A stretch of DNA of 52,333 bases. It comes from a bacterium (GTDB lineage: Bacteria > Patescibacteriota > CPR2 > UBA1875 > JAJYID01). Positions 47,618 through 52,333 of this stretch are shown here, piece after piece. The notes beneath the pieces were generated by a model, which was not told the DNA's origin, ran no database searches, and worked only from the letters and a program-made list of their open reading frames with translations. A program made the position numbers and the translations under genes. How positions within the stretch are numbered: the first letter of the stretch is position 1; each line of letters opens with the position of its first letter. The stretch lies in NCBI GenBank assembly GCA_021796415.1, contig JAJYJC010000004.1, positions 1 through 52,333 of the forward strand. Direction: 5' to 3'.

Positions 47618-50600
47618 CTATTCTTCTTCGGCATCGCTTGTCACATCGACTTCCGGAAGATCCGGGATGTCTTTGCCTTCGATTATCTCCGCATCTTTCA
47701 ATTCTTTAATATCCTCATCATATTCATTTTCAATGGCTTCTTCCGCGCCAACTTCCATCTTTATGCGGTCATGAGAATCTTTCTGCAGAAGCTCGATATT
47801 CAAGCCGAGGCCTTGCAATTCCTTTGTCAGAACATTGAATGATTCCGGAATGCCCGGCTCCTTTATTTCCTCGCCCTTGATGGTTGACTCGTATACTTTA
47901 CTCCTGCCGATAACATCATCTGATTTAACAGTAAGCATTTCCTGCAATGTGTTGGCAGCACCGTACGCTTCAAGCGCCCACACTTCCATCTCACCAAACC
48001 TCTGTCCGCCGTTTTGCGCCTTCCCGCCGAGAGGTTGCTGGGTAACCATAGCGTACGGGCCGATCGATCTGGCGTGAACCTTGTCCTCAACCAAATGGTG
48101 TAGTTTCAACATGTAGTTCTGCCCTACTGTGGTTTTCTGATCGAACGGATCGCCGGTTCTGCCATCATATAGCTGAATGCTCCCGCCTTCCGGCAGTCCC
48201 GCTTTTTTCAATTCCTCTTTTATAGTCTTAATCTTTACTCCGTCGAAAACAGGCGAAGCGACCTTGTATCCAAGAGCCTTTGCAGCCCAGCCGAGATGCG
48301 TCTCCAAAACTTGGCCGATATTTAGACGCGAGACAACGCCGAGAGGATTTAGGACAATATCAACCGGCGCGCCATCCTCAAGATATGGCAAATCCTCTAC
48401 CGGGAGAATTCTTGCGATAACGCCCTTGTTGCCGTGACGTCCGGCCATCTTGTCTCCGACTGCCACTTTTCGCATCTGCGCAACAGTTACGAAAACTTGC
48501 TTGATAACACCTACGGGCAGCTCATCTCCCTTGTCTCGGCTTTTGATTCTTACGTCAATGACTTTCCCGTGAATTCTTGACGGAAGGCGAAGCGAAGAAT
48601 CCTTCACGTCTCTTGCCTTTTCGCCAAATATAGCTCGGAGCAATCTTTCTTCTGCTGTAAGCTCGGTTTCTCCCTTGGCTGTGATTTTTCCGACCAATAT
48701 GTCGCCGGCTGCTACCTCGGCGCCAATTCTGACGATGCCATCCTCATCCAGATCTCTTAACGCCTCTTCCCCGACATTTGGAATGTCTCGAGTAATAACC
48801 TCCGGACCGAGCTTTGTGTCCCTGACGTCTACCGGAAATTCTTCCAAGTGAATTGAGGTATATTTATCTTTTTGAAGCAATCTCTCTGAAATAATGATGG
48901 CGTCTTCGTAGTTGCCTCCCTGCCAGTTCATGTAAGCAACCAAGACATTTTGTCCTAGCGCGATTTCACCGTCTTCTGTCGAAGTCCCGTCAATTAAGAG
49001 ATCTCCCTTTTTGACTTTCTGGCCTTTTTCAACCACGGTTTTTTGATTGATGCAGGTGCCTTGGTTCGACATTCTGAATTTTTCCAAAACATATGTTTCT
49101 TCTTTTCCGCCTTGGTATTTAACTGTTACAGAATCAGCTGTCGAGGACATAACTTCCCCGTTTGCGCCGGCTCTGACTATCTGGCCTGAAGCTTCGGCGA
49201 CATTTGCCTCAACACCCGTTCCCACAATCGGAGATTCCGGCTTTACAAGAGATACGGCCTGGCGTTGCATATTTGCGCCCATCAAAGCTCTGTTTGCGGC
49301 ATCATGCTCAAGAAATGGGATCAAAGCCGTAGAAACACTCACCGCCTGTTTGCTTGAAACATCAATGTAATCAATTTCATCAATTTCCGCCTCGTCGGCT
49401 TCCAGGTGCCTGCGAACCGGAAGTATTTTTTCTTTAAAGTATCCTTTTTCATCCAACGGCGCATTTGCTTCTGCGATAATCGATTTTTCTTCCTCGGAAG
49501 CATCCAAATAAACTATTTCTTTTGTTACGCGAGGCCTTACCTTAACCGTTGTTTTTTTGATTTTTGCAAGTGCCTTTGCGGCCTTTTCAGTGATAGCTTC
49601 ACCGCTTCCAATAATCTTTTTAGCCCCTTCTTTAACCAGTTCATCTGAGATCTCACCAACAGCTGACTTGCCGTCATTTTTGACTTCTTTTACAACTTTT
49701 CTATACGGGCTTTCCAAAAATCCGTATTCGTTTACCTGCGCATATGATGCAAGGGCATTAACCAAGCCGATGTTTGGCCCTTCCGGAGTTTCTATCGGAC
49801 AGATTCTGCCATAATGGGTTCTGTGCACATCACGAACTTCAAAACCGGCACGCTCCCTTGTTAAACCACCCGGACCAAGCGCCGACAATCTTCTCTTGTT
49901 GGCAAGTTCTGCCAATGGGTTTGTCTGATCCATAAACTGAGACAGCTGAGATGATGCGAAGAATTCTTTGATAGCCGCTACAACAGGCCTGACATTCACC
50001 AGCTGGCTTGGTGTAACCGTTTCAGGATCATTGGTGCTCATCCTATCCCTGATAATTCTCTCTGTTCGAAGCAGCCCGACTCTAAATCTCTGCTGAAGCA
50101 ATTCGCCCATAGTCCTAAGACGCCTGTTTGCCAAGTGGTCTATATCATCCGGTTCGCCTTGCGTATTGTTCAATCGAATGACTTCCTTTATAACTTCGAT
50201 CAGATCTTCGATTCTGAAAATTCTGTTTTCTCTAGCCTCTGACAGATTTAAATTTAACCTTTTATTTATCTTGTATCTGCCGACTTTTGATAAGTCGTAT
50301 TTTTTGTGGTCAAGGAACATGCTGTCAATCAAAGATTTTGAGTTGTCTGCTGTAGCCAGATCTCCCGGCCTTATCCTTTTGTATGTCTCGATGTATGCTT
50401 CGTCTCGATTCGATGAAGCATCTTTGTCCAGTGTTTCCTGTATATAATCATGCTCTTTGTCGGTGTTTACATCCGCAAATGCTTTCTTTATGTCCTCATC
50501 CGTCACATAACCGAAGGCGCGCAGGAATGTGGTTATGGGAAATTTTCTTTTCCTGTCAATCTTCAAATATATGACGTCCTGAGCCGATGTCTCCATCTCA

Positions 50601-51106
50601 AGCCAAGCGCCGTAAACCGGTATCATTTTGGCTCCAAAAAGTTTTCGATCTCCCGAATATTCTGCGCTGAAGAATACTCCCGGAGATCTCATAAGCTGGC
50701 TGATTATTACCCTTTCCACACCATTAATGATAAAGGTGCCTCTTTTGGTCATGAGCGGAAGGTCGCCGAGGAAAATTTCCTGGCTTTTTGTTTTGCCGGT
50801 TACTTTATTTTTTAGTTCAACATTGACTCTGATGGGAGCTTCATAAGTCATCTTTTTCAATTTGGCGGTTTTCTCAGAGTGCTTTTCTTCCTCCAAATAA
50901 TAGTCCTTAAATGAAAGCTCTAAGTTCTTTTTTGTGAAGTCCTCGATCGGTGAAAGCTCTTCGAAAATTTCGCCGATACCTTCGCGTACAAACCAGTTAT
51001 AGCTTTGGGTTTGTACCTCGGTCAGGTTTGGCAAAGGGAGAACTTCCTGGACCTTGTTAAAATACTTTCTTTGTTTTTTTGCGGGCGCAGAGACGGCTTT
51101 TGACAT
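47618..51106 (-). CDS. rpoB: RNA polymerase beta subunit
   Basis: '[43 protein letters not shown]', '[17 protein letters not shown]'. Confidence 0.99.
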   Translation of the reverse strand: MSKAVSAPAKKQRKYFNKVQEVLPLPNLTEVQTQSYNWFVREGIGEIFEELSPIEDFTKKNLELSFKDYYLEEEKHSEKTAKLKKMTYEAPIRVNVELKNKVTGKTKSQEIFLGDLPLMTKRGTFIINGVERVIISQLMRSPGVFFSAEYSGDRKLFGAKMIPVYGAWLEMETSAQDVIYLKIDRKRKFPITTFLRAFGYVTDEDIKKAFADVNTDKEHDYIQETLDKDASSNRDEAYIETYKRIRPGDLATADNSKSLIDSMFLDHKKYDLSKVGRYKINKRLNLNLSEARENRIFRIEDLIEVIKEVIRLNNTQGEPDDIDHLANRRLRTMGELLQQRFRVGLLRTERIIRDRMSTNDPETVTPSQLVNVRPVVAAIKEFFASSQLSQFMDQTNPLAELANKRRLSALGPGGLTRERAGFEVRDVHRTHYGRICPIETPEGPNIGLVNALASYAQVNEYGFLESPYRKVVKEVKNDGKSAVGEISDELVKEGAKKIIGSGEAITEKAAKALAKIKKTTVKVRPRVTKEIVYLDASEEEKSIIAEANAPLDEKGYFKEKILPVRRHLEADEAEIDEIDYIDVSSKQAVSVSTALIPFLEHDAANRALMGANMQRQAVSLVKPESPIVGTGVEANVAEASGQIVRAGANGEVMSSTADSVTVKYQGGKEETYVLEKFRMSNQGTCINQKTVVEKGQKVKKGDLLIDGTSTEDGEIALGQNVLVAYMNWQGGNYEDAIIISERLLQKDKYTSIHLEEFPVDVRDTKLGPEVITRDIPNVGEEALRDLDEDGIVRIGAEVAAGDILVGKITAKGETELTAEERLLRAIFGEKARDVKDSSLRLPSRIHGKVIDVRIKSRDKGDELPVGVIKQVFVTVAQMRKVAVGDKMAGRHGNKGVIARILPVEDLPYLEDGAPVDIVLNPLGVVSRLNIGQVLETHLGWAAKALGYKVASPVFDGVKIKTIKEELKKAGLPEGGSIQLYDGRTGDPFDQKTTVGQNYMLKLHHLVEDKVHARSIGPYAMVTQQPLGGKAQNGGQRFGEMEVWALEAYGAANTLQEMLTVKSDDVIGRSKVYESTIKGEEIKEPGIPESFNVLTKELQGLGLNIELLQKDSHDRIKMEVGAEEAIENEYDEDIKELKDAEIIEGKDIPDLPEVDVTSDAEEE

Positions 51107-51240
51107 AAAAACAGTTGCTCCTTAATAAATTAAAATTAACTTCTCTTTTTTGTAGGAGTTTTTTTATTCTTCCATTATTTTTGGGAATTAGCCTCGGTCA
51201 ATTTATTCCCTTTTTTCTAGCATAATAAAGACTAAGGAAC

Positions 51241-51269
51241 AATATACTCTTTTTTTAAAAAATAGTCAA
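51241..51269 (-). promoter_or_regulatory. Sigma70-type promoter for rpoBC
   Basis: Minus strand TTGACT - 17 nt - TATATT. Confidence 0.85.
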
Positions 51270-51294
51270 CAGTTTTTCTCCTGTCATTGGTCGA

Positions 51295-52324
51295 GGCTTC
51301 GAGCATCTTGGACACTCATACATTAAAATCTATTGTAGCATGTTCAAAACCGGGTAAGCTATTTAAATATTCAAGAGGCGTTTTCATTCCCAGTGATTGA
51401 TGTGGTCTGTAGGTGTTGTATCTTTTACAATCAACAGTCAGAAACTTATTCAAATTCTCGTAAGTCATTCGTTTTCCTGTATGCTTAAATCCTCTTTTAT
51501 CTACTCCATGGCTTCTTTCAATAAAGCCGTTTAAGTGAGGCGAGCTGGCTTTAATTAAAATATGGTCAATCCCTCTCTCTTCCAAGTAGACATCAACCGG
51601 ATGCTTTACTCTAGTATGAGGAAATTGAGTATACGTGTTTTCAATACCGTTATCTGTTTGGATGGCATAAATACTGAAAGCCGGGGCAAAGAACCTTTCA
51701 GCTCTCTTTAAGAAATCTACAGTATTTGCCGGAGTAAAGTTATCATAGAGCCGCTTGTATTTAATTCTGGTAGCGCAGTCAATAATGTCATACTGGTAAG
51801 CCGCTCTCTTCCAGTGTTTTACATCTAGCTGGAGTCTTTCTCCCGGATAATATACATAATCAGAAAGTTTTCTTTCCCTTTTTCTCCTCTTTTGTTTCTT
51901 CAGCTTGTTTTCTCTGCCTAAAAGGTTATTGATTCCAGTTGGAGACAGCTTTATTCCATGATCTCTTTCAATCACGTAAGAAAGGTTGTATTTGCCGTAG
52001 CCAGTTTCCTTGCGAAGAGATAGAATCAGTTCTTTATTTGAACCATCAATTTGATTAGGGTGCGAACGCGCTATCTTTGGCTGATCATAGAGGCTGGTCA
52101 GCTTCTTGCCTGATTCTATCCATCTCTTATGCCAATAGTAGTAGCTGCTTCTTGGGACCCCATAATATCTACATGCTTCACTGGCACTTCCAAGTTCTTC
52201 CGCTTTCCGGAACCAGGCATACCTAATTCTGGCTCCATAGACCTCGAGTTGTTTGTTTGTCATATTCTTCTTGCTCACTTTCATCCTTTCATTTTAGATG
52301 AATGTGTCCAAGATGCTCGAGACC
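51295..52324 (-). mobile_element. IS481/IS3-like insertion sequence, about 1.03 kb between inner inverted repeats (outer ends not fully resolved)
   Basis: Left IR GGCTTCGAGCATCTTGGACAC (51295-51315), right IR GTGTCCAAGATGCTCGAGACC (52304-52324), 19/21 matches, flanking one transposase ORF. Confidence 0.9.
51316..52284 (-). CDS. DDE transposase with N-terminal HTH and rve integrase core (IS481/IS3-like)
   Basis: HTH 'SASEACRYYGVPRSSYYYW', DDE residues in 'QLDVKHW', 'IQTDNGIE', 'NGFIERSHG', 'YNTYRPHQSLGMKTPLEYL'. Confidence 0.93.
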   Translation of the reverse strand: MKVSKKNMTNKQLEVYGARIRYAWFRKAEELGSASEACRYYGVPRSSYYYWHKRWIESGKKLTSLYDQPKIARSHPNQIDGSNKELILSLRKETGYGKYNLSYVIERDHGIKLSPTGINNLLGRENKLKKQKRRKRERKLSDYVYYPGERLQLDVKHWKRAAYQYDIIDCATRIKYKRLYDNFTPANTVDFLKRAERFFAPAFSIYAIQTDNGIENTYTQFPHTRVKHPVDVYLEERGIDHILIKASSPHLNGFIERSHGVDKRGFKHTGKRMTYENLNKFLTVDCKRYNTYRPHQSLGMKTPLEYLNSLPGFEHATIDFNV

Positions 52325-52333
52325 TTTACATTT

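Noticed and set aside
1-52333. CRISPR array, prophage or defence system
   Set aside because: No regularly spaced repeats with unique spacers, no Cas, phage structural or restriction genes; repeats seen are single-unit dispersed hairpins.
1-52333. Alternative genetic code (UGA as Gly, as in Gracilibacteria/SR1)
   Set aside because: UGA serves as a genuine stop at conserved gene ends (e.g. rpsL ...KKA-TGA, rplX ...ANG-TGA) and conserved proteins read through without internal UGA.

Overview
The window looks like a Patescibacteria/CPR-type chromosome segment. That placement is inferred from protein content and from the absence of rpmD/L30 between rpsE and rplO. It is almost entirely housekeeping genes on the minus strand. 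Reading right to left: an IS481/IS3-like insertion sequence; rpoB-rpoC; a str operon (rpsL-rpsG-fusA-tuf-rpsJ); a non-ribosomal cargo block (TrpR/YerC-like regulator, DoxX-like, NUDIX, ilvE, a possible baeRF/host-attachment-like protein); the S10-spc-alpha ribosomal superoperon (rplC to rpsI); a TrkA-type channel, rluD-type, holB, PSP1/RicT and TPR genes; a plus-strand tRNA-Thr/Tyr/Thr, rpmG, tRNA-Trp cluster; cupin and nitrilase; secE-nusG-rplK-rplA; a frameshifted asparaginase-domain gene; a CsaA-like gene; and a dcw cluster (mraZ-rsmH-ftsL-ftsI-murF-mraY-ftsW-murG-ftsQ). There is no CRISPR array, prophage or obvious defence island. The unusual signal is in the spacers. Several families of hairpin-forming dispersed repeats fill spacers from stop codon to start codon, often supplying the stop codon, the last few residues or the Shine-Dalgarno of flanking essential genes. 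Two palindromic repeats appear to be inserted in frame inside genes (ilvE, rluD). A 26-32 bp palindrome flanks the TrpR/YerC-like gene on both sides and is a strong operator candidate. All homology statements are by recognition of protein sequence; no searches were run.
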